DNA of 64,000 bases from Gammaproteobacteria bacterium. GTDB taxonomy: Bacteria > Pseudomonadota > Gammaproteobacteria > Steroidobacterales > GCA-2729495. A program made the translations under genes and the position numbers. Numbering within the stretch: position 1 is the stretch's first letter; the number at the start of each line of letters is the position of its first letter. Under the pieces are notes generated by a model that saw nothing but the letters and a program-made list of their open reading frames with translations, was not told the DNA's origin and did not search any database. Shown one piece after another: positions 8,560 through 16,438 of the stretch. The stretch is taken from NCBI GenBank assembly GCA_016874095.1, contig VGVH01000008.1, forward strand, positions 1 through 64,000, given 5' to 3'.

Positions 8560-9063
8560 CTGTGCATATTCACTGGGACCGCGATCTGGCCGTTCGCCTG
8601 CGGGAGGAGACTGCCCGGATCCTGAAGCCCTGGCTGGGCGACCAGGCCGGGAGCGCGGCCGATTCCGCCTGAACTGTCCCTCTGTCGGACAGGCGTCGAT
8701 CAGGCTCGGCGGGTGCCTGTTAGAATGACACCGCCGCTGCTGATATCAGGTGAATAAGAAAATGGAGCGTGCAATCCATGATTGACCTGTATTTCTGGCC
8801 GACCCCGAACGGGTGGAAAATCGCCCTCATGCTCGAGGAATGCGGCCTTGCCTACAACGTCGTCAAGACGGATATTGGCCGAGGCGGACAGTTCAAACCC
8901 GAATTCATCGCCATCAGTCGCAATAACAAGATTCCTGCAATTGTCGATCATGCCGGGCGTGACGGGCCGATTTCCGTGTTCGAGTCAGGCGCGATTCTGC
9001 TGTATCTCGCGGAGAAGACAGGCCGGTTCATTCCGCGCGACACGCACGGACGCTATGACGTGA
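8560..9063. repeat. 504-bp perfect direct repeat, right copy
   Basis: Identical to bases 1-504. To its left is unrelated sequence following the glycosyltransferase gene. To its right the gst gene continues normally. The right copy therefore carries the intact downstream flank of the ancestral locus and the left copy presumably the intact upstream flank. Confidence 0.97.
8562..8672 (+). pseudogene. orphan 3' fragment of the unidentified gene (right copy)
   Basis: The same 36 codons as at 3-113, ending in TGA 8670-8672, but the upstream part of the gene is absent: the frame is open only back to a chance ATG at 8538, in the 38-bp junction sequence. It could yield at most a 44-residue peptide and is best read as a duplicated remnant. 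Confidence 0.7.
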
Positions 9064-9500
9064 TCCAGTGGCTGTTCTGGCAGATGGCTAACCTGGGGCC
9101 GATGGCGGGTCAGTTCGGTTATTTCCGGAACTACTCCAAAGAAAAGATCCCGGCAGCCATCGAACGCTATGGCAATGAATACGACCGCCTGCTCGGGGTC
9201 ATGAATAGCCGGCTGCAGGATCGCGATTACCTGGCGGGCGACTATTCCATTGCCGACATGGCAGCGATGCCCTGGGTAAGAGCCCACGACCGCATGGGCG
9301 TATCACTCGAGCAGTTCCCCAGGGTGCAGCGCTGGCTGAACGCGATCGTGGCGCGCCCTGCCACCACCCGGGCCTACGAGGTGGGCGTGGACTGGTTTCG
9401 CAATGGCGGCAAACCGGACGAAGAAAGCCGCAAGAACCTGTTTAATCAGAGCGCAAGCAGCGTCGGCGAGGCCATAAAGAAAGCCGCCGGGGACGCCTGA
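8778..9500 (+). CDS. glutathione S-transferase (Nu-class/YfcG-like)
   Basis: The 240-residue protein has an N-terminal thioredoxin-like domain (P-T-P-N-G-W-K-I near the glutathione site, N-N-K-I-P-A-I-V-D with the cis-proline, E-S-G-A-I-L-L-Y-L-A-E) and an all-helical C-terminal domain with the D-Y-S-I-A-D-M-A-A-M-P-W motif. The pattern resembles YfcG/Nu-class enzymes that reduce disulfides or conjugate glutathione. ATG 8778 is preferred over GTG 8769 because GGAG lies ten bases upstream. A TAGAAT hexamer at 8721-8726 could be a -10 box, without a convincing -35. It is the first gene of a co-directional run with the Rieske, cupin, SDR and nitrilase genes, so it may act on their substrate. Confidence 0.9.
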   Translation: MIDLYFWPTPNGWKIALMLEECGLAYNVVKTDIGRGGQFKPEFIAISRNNKIPAIVDHAGRDGPISVFESGAILLYLAEKTGRFIPRDTHGRYDVIQWLFWQMANLGPMAGQFGYFRNYSKEKIPAAIERYGNEYDRLLGVMNSRLQDRDYLAGDYSIADMAAMPWVRAHDRMGVSLEQFPRVQRWLNAIVARPATTRAYEVGVDWFRNGGKPDEESRKNLFNQSASSVGEAIKKAAGDA

Positions 9501-9534
9501 AGAGGCGCATCAGCCACACCGGGATCGATACGGC

Positions 9535-10689
9535 ATGTTCATCAACTTCTGGTATGCCGCGGAGCTGGCCGGGAACGTTACCGATAAGCCGGTTGGCGTG
9601 CGGATGCTGGGCCATGATTTCGTGCTGTTCCGGGACACGCAGGGGAAGGTCCATTGCCTGAGCAACGTGTGCGCGCACCGGGGCGCAGCACTTGCCGATG
9701 GCAAGTTGAAGGGCGACTGTATCGAATGCCCTTATCACGGCTGGCGCTACGATGCCGATGGCATCTGCACGACTGTCCCTTCGCTGGGCAGCGGTGCAAA
9801 CATCCCGAAGCGCGCGCGCGTCGATTCGTATCCGACGGTCGAGCGTTACGGACTGGTGTTCGCGTTTCTGGGCGACCTGCCGGAGGGACAACGGCCGCCC
9901 ATCATGCCGTGCAGGGAATGGGGCCAGGACGGCTGGCGTGCGACAACCATCGTGTTCGATTGGGATTTCGACTACAAGCGCTCGCTGGAAAATGCGCTTG
10001 ATCCGGCCCACAACGAATTCGTGCATACGACGCACATCGACAGGCAGGAGGGCAAGGCCTTCCAGGTCCCCGACCTGGAGCTGATCAATCACGAATGGGG
10101 CACGGGTTTTCATATCGAGATGCCCGCACCACCCATGTTCGAAGAGAAAATGGCGGCGACAGCGGACCGCAACAAGCCGAGTATTTTCCATATCTACGTC
10201 GGCTACCACGGCATATCGAGTTTCTGGACTTTCATCGAGCCGACTCCCAGATTCCTGCGCCGGCAACATTTCTACGAAACCCCGGTCGAGCCGGGAAGAA
10301 CCCGGATCTTCACCATCGACATGCGCAATGCGATGCTTGATCCGGCCGATGATGCGCGCATGATCAAGATGGACACGATGGTCGCCAATGAAGACGGCCG
10401 GGTGCTGCGGGGCCTGAGGCCGGTGTTGCAACCTGCAAACAACACCAGGGAAAACCTGGTGCCTGCCGACAAGCACGTCGCGCATTACCGTGAGAAGGTC
10501 AAGGAATACGAGGCGCTGGGCTGGCGGATCGACCAGGACGAGATCGCGCAAAACAGGCTGAAGGTTGTCTACGCGATCCCGAGCCCTGCGCGGCGCACGT
10601 CAAGAAACTGGACGCTGGAGTCGGTCCCGTTGCTGCCTGCAAAAAAGGCTGCGGCGGGAAACCCGCAGGTGTCCACCAGCAAGCAGTAA
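9535..10689 (+). CDS. Rieske non-heme iron oxygenase, large subunit (module 1)
   Basis: The 384-residue protein has a Rieske [2Fe-2S] domain with C46-x-H48 and C65-x2-H68 (N-V-C-A-H-R-G...C-P-Y-H-G-W). The catalytic domain has the mononuclear iron motif N-A-L-D156-x2-H159-x4-H164. Length and layout fit vanillate-demethylase/phenylpropionate-type ring hydroxylating or O-demethylating oxygenases. It starts with the same M-F-I-N-F-W-Y as the paralogue at 15280. No ferredoxin or reductase gene is adjacent, so electrons must come from elsewhere in the genome. The substrate is not deducible; the context suggests an aromatic compound. Confidence 0.93.
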   Translation: MFINFWYAAELAGNVTDKPVGVRMLGHDFVLFRDTQGKVHCLSNVCAHRGAALADGKLKGDCIECPYHGWRYDADGICTTVPSLGSGANIPKRARVDSYPTVERYGLVFAFLGDLPEGQRPPIMPCREWGQDGWRATTIVFDWDFDYKRSLENALDPAHNEFVHTTHIDRQEGKAFQVPDLELINHEWGTGFHIEMPAPPMFEEKMAATADRNKPSIFHIYVGYHGISSFWTFIEPTPRFLRRQHFYETPVEPGRTRIFTIDMRNAMLDPADDARMIKMDTMVANEDGRVLRGLRPVLQPANNTRENLVPADKHVAHYREKVKEYEALGWRIDQDEIAQNRLKVVYAIPSPARRTSRNWTLESVPLLPAKKAAAGNPQVSTSKQ

Positions 10690-10727
10690 ACGCGACAAGG
10701 GCAACCCACAAACCGGGGGGAATTCAC

Positions 10728-11198
10728 ATGAGTGACAAGTGGCGCTATCACAAGATCGACCGCAAGTCGGCGGAAACCTACGGCGCGCCCAGCGGTGAGC
10801 TGACTTACTTCCTGTCTACAGCCAGGGAGTCGGGCGGCAAGGTTACCGTCATGGATTCGTATTTCCCCAAGGGCAGCGGGGTCCCATGGCACATTCACAA
10901 AATGGACGAGGAACTTTTCTACATCACCTCCGGACGCTACAAAATCGGCGTCGGCAACGAGGAAATGGAGCTGGGAGTCGGCGAAATGGCCATCGCCGGA
11001 ATCGGCGTGCCGCGCATGTTCAAGGCACTCACGGACGATGCCTGGATGCTGGTGATCAATGCACCGGCCGGACCGGCAGAGGGATTCCTGCGCTATATGC
11101 AGGGCCTGAACCTGCGCGGGCCGCCGGGGCCGGAGGTGTTCGAGACCTGTGAAAAAGAGTTCGGCGTGATTTTCGGTAAGGGCGATGGCAGCTGGTAA
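10728..11198 (+). CDS. cupin-domain protein (module 1)
   Basis: A 156-residue single-domain cupin. Motif 1 is G-S-G-V-P-W-H-I-H-K-M-D-E-E-L-F-Y-I and supplies H, H and E metal ligands. Motif 2 (G-E-M-A-I-A-G-I-G-V-P-R-M-F-K) lacks the usual last histidine, where V-P-R-M replaces x-P-x-H. That missing ligand makes a dioxygenase role less certain; a sugar- or ligand-binding or isomerase role is possible. A ribosome site (GGGGGGAA) precedes ATG 10728. It lies 38 bases after the oxygenase gene, in the same operon. Confidence 0.85.
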   Translation: MSDKWRYHKIDRKSAETYGAPSGELTYFLSTARESGGKVTVMDSYFPKGSGVPWHIHKMDEELFYITSGRYKIGVGNEEMELGVGEMAIAGIGVPRMFKALTDDAWMLVINAPAGPAEGFLRYMQGLNLRGPPGPEVFETCEKEFGVIFGKGDGSW

Positions 11199-11205
11199 CC
11201 GCCAT

Positions 11206-12033
11206 ATGCAGCGATTCATCGGCCTGCCGGTTTTTCTGCTGATTCTCTCAATCGGCATCCTGTCCGGTTGTGCTGCCGGAGGCGCAGCAAGGAAGCCCGG
11301 GTTCAAGGCCGATGGGCCCACCGTATTCGTCACCGGAGCGAACCGCGGGCTCGGTCTGGAGTTCACGCGACAGTACGCGGCCAGGGGCTGGAACGTCATT
11401 GCTACCGCTCGCCGGCCGGATGAGTCGGCCGAACTGCAGGCATTGCTTGCCCAGTATCCGCAGCTTGCGGTCGAGGCAATGGATGTAACCGTTCAGGCGG
11501 ACGTGGAGCGTGTCGCCCTACGCTTCAGGGATCAACCGATCGATGTGCTGATAAACAATGCGGGCGTCTGGGGCAACCTTGATGCGCAGACTTTCGGCCA
11601 GCTTGATTACGACGCGTACAAATGGATCTATGAGGTCAATGCAATCGGGCCACTGCGTGTAACCGAGGCCTTGCTCGCCAACGTCGAAGCCAGCAAGCAG
11701 AAGAAGATCATCATTCTCGGCGGTGGCATGGGTACCCGGGCCACCGTCCAGCAATCGCCCGGAGGTCACTACTGGTATCGCATGAGCCGCGCAGCCAACC
11801 TCATTTCGATGGCGATTTTGCAAAGAGAGACCAGGAGGCGCGGTGTCATCGTCGGCATCATTTCGCCGGGCAAGGTCGACACCCAGATGCTGAAGGACTC
11901 CGGATGGCCTGATACATTTCCAAGAATCAGCGCCAAAGACAGCGCCGGCTTCGTTATCGAACAGATCGCCCTGCTTACGCCTGAGAAAGGCGGCGAACTG
12001 ATCAACTATGACGGCAAGATAATCGGCTGGTAA
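11206..12033 (+). CDS. lipoprotein-anchored SDR-family protein with altered active site
   Basis: The 275-residue protein starts with a lipoprotein signal peptide (M-Q-R-F-I-G-L-P-V-F then a hydrophobic run to L-S-G-C22). A short-chain dehydrogenase domain follows: T43-G-A-N-R-G-L-G50 for the dinucleotide and N-N-A-G at 117-120. The domain resembles the C-factor branch, but the catalytic lysine of Y-x3-K is arginine (Y191-R-M-S-R195), and the serine position reads G-G-G-M-G (172-176). An alternative start (ATG 11185, inside the cupin gene) would add seven residues before the signal peptide; ATG 11206 gives a cleaner leader. Export plus loss of two catalytic residues argues against an ordinary NAD(P)H reductase. 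Assignment to the fold is firm; function is unknown. Confidence 0.85.
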   Translation: MQRFIGLPVFLLILSIGILSGCAAGGAARKPGFKADGPTVFVTGANRGLGLEFTRQYAARGWNVIATARRPDESAELQALLAQYPQLAVEAMDVTVQADVERVALRFRDQPIDVLINNAGVWGNLDAQTFGQLDYDAYKWIYEVNAIGPLRVTEALLANVEASKQKKIIILGGGMGTRATVQQSPGGHYWYRMSRAANLISMAILQRETRRRGVIVGIISPGKVDTQMLKDSGWPDTFPRISAKDSAGFVIEQIALLTPEKGGELINYDGKIIGW

Positions 12034-12100
12034 TCAGGCCCAGTGCCAGTCGTGACCGGTCACCTGTTCCTGCTCGCAGGTGACAGCGCCAGGGGGAAGA

Positions 12101-13156
12101 ATGATCAAGCCATGGACAGCCACCTGCGTGCAGGTGCTCAACCACACGGTCAATCACGCGAAGACCCGCGAAGAGGCCATGCAGATTGTCAATCGCAGCC
12201 TCGACCGCTGGGAAATACTGATCCTGGGGGGCATCGCGCCGGGTCAGGCGCGGCCGAACAATGCCAATCAGCTGGTTCTCTTCCCTGAGTTTGCGCTGCA
12301 GGGTTTTCCGATTCTCGAATCGGTGGATGAATGGATAGAGAAAGCCTGTTTTGAAATTCCGGGGCCGCAGACGCAGCGGCTGCAGACCATGGCGCAGAAG
12401 TACAAACTGTACATCGGCGCCAATTCCTATGAGCGCGATACGGCCTGGCCCGGGATCTACTTCAACTGTTCCTATCTGATCGATCCGAGCGGCGAGATCA
12501 TCCTCAAGTATCGGCGAATCAATACCCTGCATTCAGTGTCACCGCATGACGTGATGGAAAAGTACCTGGACATGTACGGTATAGAAGGTACGTTCCCGGT
12601 CGCTGACTGCGAGCTCGGCAAGATCGCCATGATGCCTTGCGCCGAGATCATGTATCCGGAAGCGGCGCGCGCGTTCATGATGCGGGGCGCGGAAGTGATT
12701 CTGCACCCCACCAGCGACAACGGCGGCATGGACCTGTGGGCATGGGAGTCCGCGAAGAGGGTCCGCGCCGCCGAAAACATGCTGTACCTCGTTTCCTGCA
12801 ATGCGGGCGGCTCCGTGGGTGGCGCAATCCCCGGTAATTTCAACATGGGCCATTCGAAAATATTCGACTTCAACGGACGCCTGCTGGGCGAATCAGGAGG
12901 GCCAGGGGAAACCGTCCTGCCGTCTGCGACCATCGACATCGAGGAATTGCGTCGCGAGCGCGCGGACTGCATGTCGTACAACCGCATCCTGAGTCAGCGC
13001 CACGATATCTACCGGAAGGTATATGACGCCGCCCAGTTCATTGCACCGAACGCCTACCTGGAAAACCGCATGCCCTCGCGCAAGGCCTCGATGGATCTCT
13101 TGCGGGACAGCCTCAGGAACGCGACCGCCCGCGGCAGCATCACCCTGCCTGAATGA
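12101..13156 (+). CDS. carbon-nitrogen hydrolase (nitrilase superfamily)
   Basis: The 351-residue protein carries the nitrilase-superfamily triad: Glu63 in L-F-P-E-F-A-L-Q-G, Lys136 in L-K-Y-R-R-I-N and Cys180 in M-M-P-C-A-E-I-M-Y-P-E. These enzymes hydrolyse nitriles, amides or carbamoyl groups through a cysteine thioester. The length fits amidase/nitrilase branches. ATG 12101 is chosen over GTG 12080 because AGGGGGAA immediately precedes it. Its position after the oxygenase, cupin and SDR genes suggests it opens an amide or nitrile bond in the same pathway, which is inference. It has no signal peptide and should be cytoplasmic. Confidence 0.9.
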   Translation: MIKPWTATCVQVLNHTVNHAKTREEAMQIVNRSLDRWEILILGGIAPGQARPNNANQLVLFPEFALQGFPILESVDEWIEKACFEIPGPQTQRLQTMAQKYKLYIGANSYERDTAWPGIYFNCSYLIDPSGEIILKYRRINTLHSVSPHDVMEKYLDMYGIEGTFPVADCELGKIAMMPCAEIMYPEAARAFMMRGAEVILHPTSDNGGMDLWAWESAKRVRAAENMLYLVSCNAGGSVGGAIPGNFNMGHSKIFDFNGRLLGESGGPGETVLPSATIDIEELRRERADCMSYNRILSQRHDIYRKVYDAAQFIAPNAYLENRMPSRKASMDLLRDSLRNATARGSITLPE

Positions 13157-13162
13157 TCCGCC

Positions 13163-13771
13163 ATGACAGGAGCCCAGTCCGCGATCGCCAGCATCATGGG
13201 TGAACGAGGTCGCTTGCGCACCGCCCATGAAATGCTGAATGCGGCACTGCAGGCGCAGGGCAGGGCCCCGTCGTTCGTGCCTTTCTATATTGCCGTGGCT
13301 GATTTCATGCAGGCGGCCATGGGCCGCCTGGACCGCCAGGATGTAAAGATGCTGGACCGGCTGGCCGAGAAACTCGGCAAGCCGACCCCTGAGGAAAGAG
13401 AGATCATCGCCGAGGTGCACCGGCGGCTTGATGGCAATCGGGCGCATCTGCGGAAGTTTCTGGCCGCCGGGGCGCGGTTGCAAACCGATCAGGCGGATCC
13501 GGCTGCCATCGAGGAATTCGAGTCGACAAGTGCCGCGTACATCGACTATATCCACAACCGCATGGGGCACCACGCACCGAGCACCGACATGGCACGCCGG
13601 TTGTTCTCGGAAGCGGACTGGGTCGAGATGGCGGCCATTGATCCGGAGTACTTTGCCCGGGAGAAACAGCTCTATTCCCGGCTCCTGGAGAGCCGTCCCG
13701 AATGCGTGCCGCTGGGCCTGGCCGCAGAAGAGTACGTCAGGCTATATCGCAGCGACAAAGGTCTGGACTGA
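13163..13771 (+). CDS. hemerythrin-like helical protein, degenerate metal site
   Basis: The 202-residue protein is predicted all-helical. Its spacing resembles HHE/hemerythrin domains: an early R-T-A-H-E-M-L, a middle E-I-I-A-E-V-H-R-R-L, then a Y-I-D-Y-I-H...R-R-L-F-S-E-A-D-W-V-E-M segment very like the hemerythrin ending (H-I-x-K-E...L-F...L-S-E-x-D-W). Several expected iron ligands are absent: no H-H-P-K-E-D motif, and N-R-M-G-H-H in place of H-I-x-K-E. It may have lost metal binding or use a different set. It begins 6 bases after the nitrilase-family gene and ends 1 base before the convergent transporter's stop. Confidence 0.45.
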   Translation: MTGAQSAIASIMGERGRLRTAHEMLNAALQAQGRAPSFVPFYIAVADFMQAAMGRLDRQDVKMLDRLAEKLGKPTPEEREIIAEVHRRLDGNRAHLRKFLAAGARLQTDQADPAAIEEFESTSAAYIDYIHNRMGHHAPSTDMARRLFSEADWVEMAAIDPEYFAREKQLYSRLLESRPECVPLGLAAEEYVRLYRSDKGLD

Positions 13772-13772
13772 T

Positions 13773-15116
13773 TCAGCTCCAGCGCTCCGCCGCTGCCAGA
13801 CTCGCGCGGTAGGGCTTTAAACCCAGGGTCAATAAAGCGAGTGCCGGTAACGCGACCAGCGCGGTCATGAGCGCCAGCGAATCACTGATGCGCTCCGGGG
13901 CGCCGAACACGTAATCGGTCAGCAATGCCACGCTCGTTGCACCCAGGCCGAGTCCCATTACGTTCGTGATCAGCAGAAACACCGCGGATACCTGGGCGCG
14001 CATTTCATTCGGGGTAATCAATTGCAGGGCGGCGACATTGGTGCCCTGGGGAAATGTCAGAAAGAACACGAGGACGGTCACCAGCGTCAGCGACAGGTCG
14101 AAATCCGTAACCAGGGGCGCGGCAATGCCGCAGGGAATGGCGATCCACAGGGAATGCACGGCAGTGCGCAACGGTGCGTCCGGGCGGCCACGCCCGGCGA
14201 GCCAGGAGCACCAGAAACTGCCGGCCATTACGCCCGCCACGCCGCCCAGCGTTGCCAGCGGTCCGAACAGCTTGCCGACCTCGCCCGCGTCCAGCCCGTG
14301 CACACGCATGAAGAACACCGCGATCCAGCTCAGATAGCCCAGGGTGAACATTGCGCTGAGGGACATGCCGCCGATCAGGGTGCCGTAGGTCGCAAAGCGG
14401 GAACGCGCGAAATCAGCCACTGCGCGCAGCGACAGGCTCGAGTCCTTCGACGTTTGCATCAGCCCTGTGCGGACAGGCTCGCGGATGGTGAGCAGCGCCC
14501 ATAGTCCCAACGCTATGCCGGGCAGGCCGGTAATCAGGAAAACCAGTTGCCAGGAGCGTATCGCGCCCAAGACCGGCAAGTCGATGACGCCGACACTTTC
14601 CGCGTACGAGGCGATCGCGCCGCCAACGACGAATGCCAGGCCCGAACCGATCGGCGCACCCAGCATCATCACCGCGTAGGCGAGCGGCAGTTTCCTGCGA
14701 GGAAAGTAATCGCTGATCAGCGAGTAGGCTGCAGGCATCAACGTAGCCTCGCCGACTCCCAGACCAACCCGGGCAAGAAAAAGTTGCGCGTAGGTTTGCG
14801 CCAGTCCGCAGAGCGAGGCCATGATGCTCCAGGATGTTGCGCCTATGCCGATGATCCAGCGGCGGGACCGACGATCGGCCAGCCGACCCATCGGCACGCC
14901 GATCACGCTGTAGAAAAGCGCGAACGCAAGACCCGACAACAGGCTTACCTGCGTATCACTGACATTGAAATCCGCTTTCAGCGGTTCAATGACGAGTGAG
15001 ATCACCGTGCGATCGAGAAACGACACGATATACAGCAAGGTCAGCATGCACACCACGTACCATGAGTACGCTGAGCCTGGCATCGATGCAGCTGGCAGGT
15101 CGGGGGTGCGGGTCAT
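13773..15116 (-). CDS. MFS transporter, spinster-like (module 1)
   Basis: A 447-residue membrane protein with about 12 hydrophobic segments. It has the MFS loop-2/3 motif G-x3-D-R-x-S-R-R (G-R-L-A-D-R-R-S-R-R) and the spinster-type segment A-R-V-G-L-G-V-G-E-A-T-L-M-P-A-A-Y. It resembles the transporter at 19683, suggesting paired duplication with the two Rieske oxygenases. The likely role is uptake or export of an organic acid or aromatic substrate of the neighbouring pathway. It is transcribed toward the catabolic operon from a region shared with the second Rieske gene. A second Met at codon 12 is a possible start. Confidence 0.9.
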   Translation of the reverse strand: MTRTPDLPAASMPGSAYSWYVVCMLTLLYIVSFLDRTVISLVIEPLKADFNVSDTQVSLLSGLAFALFYSVIGVPMGRLADRRSRRWIIGIGATSWSIMASLCGLAQTYAQLFLARVGLGVGEATLMPAAYSLISDYFPRRKLPLAYAVMMLGAPIGSGLAFVVGGAIASYAESVGVIDLPVLGAIRSWQLVFLITGLPGIALGLWALLTIREPVRTGLMQTSKDSSLSLRAVADFARSRFATYGTLIGGMSLSAMFTLGYLSWIAVFFMRVHGLDAGEVGKLFGPLATLGGVAGVMAGSFWCSWLAGRGRPDAPLRTAVHSLWIAIPCGIAAPLVTDFDLSLTLVTVLVFFLTFPQGTNVAALQLITPNEMRAQVSAVFLLITNVMGLGLGATSVALLTDYVFGAPERISDSLALMTALVALPALALLTLGLKPYRASLAAAERWS

Positions 15117-15279
15117 TTTCGGGCCAGTGTAGCGGCTGGCCGAAGCGGCGGCGATCGGCCGTGAGGCGGGCTGGTCGCACCTGACGCCGGTCCATACGCA
15201 GATCTACGCTTTCGCGAGAGCTGGCAAATAGCCTATCCTTTCCCGATATACAGCCACGGTTCCGGGACGGGAAAGCATC
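15117..15279. promoter_or_regulatory. divergent promoter region, MFS transporter / second Rieske gene
   Basis: This 163-bp gap separates two divergent genes and must hold both promoters. The AT-richest part is 15225-15255 (gcaaatagcctatcc...gatatacag), on the Rieske side. GGGAAAG, eight bases before ATG 15280, is a usable ribosome site. I see no clear -35/-10 pair and no strong operator palindrome. Confidence 0.4.
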
Positions 15280-16416
15280 ATGTTCATCAACTTTTGGTAT
15301 CCGATCGCGCTCAGCAAGGACGTCACCGGCGAGAAACCGCTGGAAGTCGGCATCATGGGCCTCAAGCTCGTGGCCTTCCGCGACACCGGCGGGGCCGCGC
15401 ATGTCCTGAGCAACACCTGCATCCACCGCGGCGGAGCGCTCGGTCGCGGCAAGATCCGGGGCGACAACGTGGCCTGCCCGTACCACGGCTGGCAGTTCAG
15501 CGGCAGCGGCAAGTGCAGCCAGATCCCGACGCAGCCGACGGACCAGGCGCCGCCGAGCCGCGCCAAGGTCGACAGCTACCCCACCGAGGAGCGCTACGGC
15601 ATCCTGTTTGCCTTCCTGGGCGACCTGCCCGAGGCCGAACGTCCGCCCATCTTCGAAATTAAGGAGTTCAACGACCCGAAGTGGCGGGCCAATGACGTGG
15701 TCTCGTTCGAGCTCGGCGCCTATTACCAGCGCTCCATCGAGAACGGCCTCGACGCCGCCCACAACGAGTACGTGCACCCGCTGCAGGGCGCGCCAACGAT
15801 CGTCGAGAACCTGCGCAAGTTCCCGCTCGAGGTGGTGGATGTCCCCTGGGGCTGCGAGTTCATGTTCCCGGCGAGCGGCTACACGTCGAAGGAGACCAAG
15901 CTCATCGGCGTCAGCGACGGCACGACCTGGGCAGGCTCGGGACACCACGGGCCGAATTGCCTGATAACGCGCATCCACTTCAGCCCGGAGAAGATGTTCC
16001 GCCAGTACTTTTTCGAGGCACCGGTCGGCCCCGACCGCACGCGGGTCTTCTTCGTCAACATGCGCAGCTTCATGCTCGATCCGGCGATGGACCAGAAGCT
16101 GATGGACGTCAACATGCGCATCGCGCAGGAAGACATCGACATCATCGAGAACCTGGATCCGGTGCGGACGCCGGAGTCCACCACGATGGAGATGCTGACG
16201 ACCGTCGACAAGCCCATCCTGCGCTACCGCGAACTGCTGAAGGAATGGGAATCCAGGGGCTGGCGCATCGACTGGCATGCCCTGCAGGAACAGCGCGGCG
16301 ACGTCGCCTTCGCCTTCCCGAGTCCGGGGCGACGCACCGAGAAGAGCTGGATCCTGCGCACGGTGCCGCGGCATGCGCCGGCGGAAAAGTTGCGGGAACT
16401 GAAGGGGATCGCCTGA
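15280..16416 (+). CDS. Rieske non-heme iron oxygenase, large subunit (module 2)
   Basis: The 378-residue paralogue of the protein at 9535. It has Rieske ligands C47-x-H49 and C66-x2-H69, and the catalytic iron motif N-G-L-D-A-A-H-N-E-Y-V-H. Both proteins share the M-F-I-N-F-W-Y opening and the late S-P-x-R-R-T segment, but the region after the iron site differs, which points to different substrates. No reductase or ferredoxin gene is nearby. It is followed by convergent genes for an FAD-linked oxidase and a cupin, and it may respond to the AraC-type regulator at 18632. Mono- or dioxygenation of an aromatic is expected; the substrate is unknown. Confidence 0.93.
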   Translation: MFINFWYPIALSKDVTGEKPLEVGIMGLKLVAFRDTGGAAHVLSNTCIHRGGALGRGKIRGDNVACPYHGWQFSGSGKCSQIPTQPTDQAPPSRAKVDSYPTEERYGILFAFLGDLPEAERPPIFEIKEFNDPKWRANDVVSFELGAYYQRSIENGLDAAHNEYVHPLQGAPTIVENLRKFPLEVVDVPWGCEFMFPASGYTSKETKLIGVSDGTTWAGSGHHGPNCLITRIHFSPEKMFRQYFFEAPVGPDRTRVFFVNMRSFMLDPAMDQKLMDVNMRIAQEDIDIIENLDPVRTPESTTMEMLTTVDKPILRYRELLKEWESRGWRIDWHALQEQRGDVAFAFPSPGRRTEKSWILRTVPRHAPAEKLRELKGIA

Positions 16417-16438
16417 TCCACCCGCAGGTTCGGCCGGA

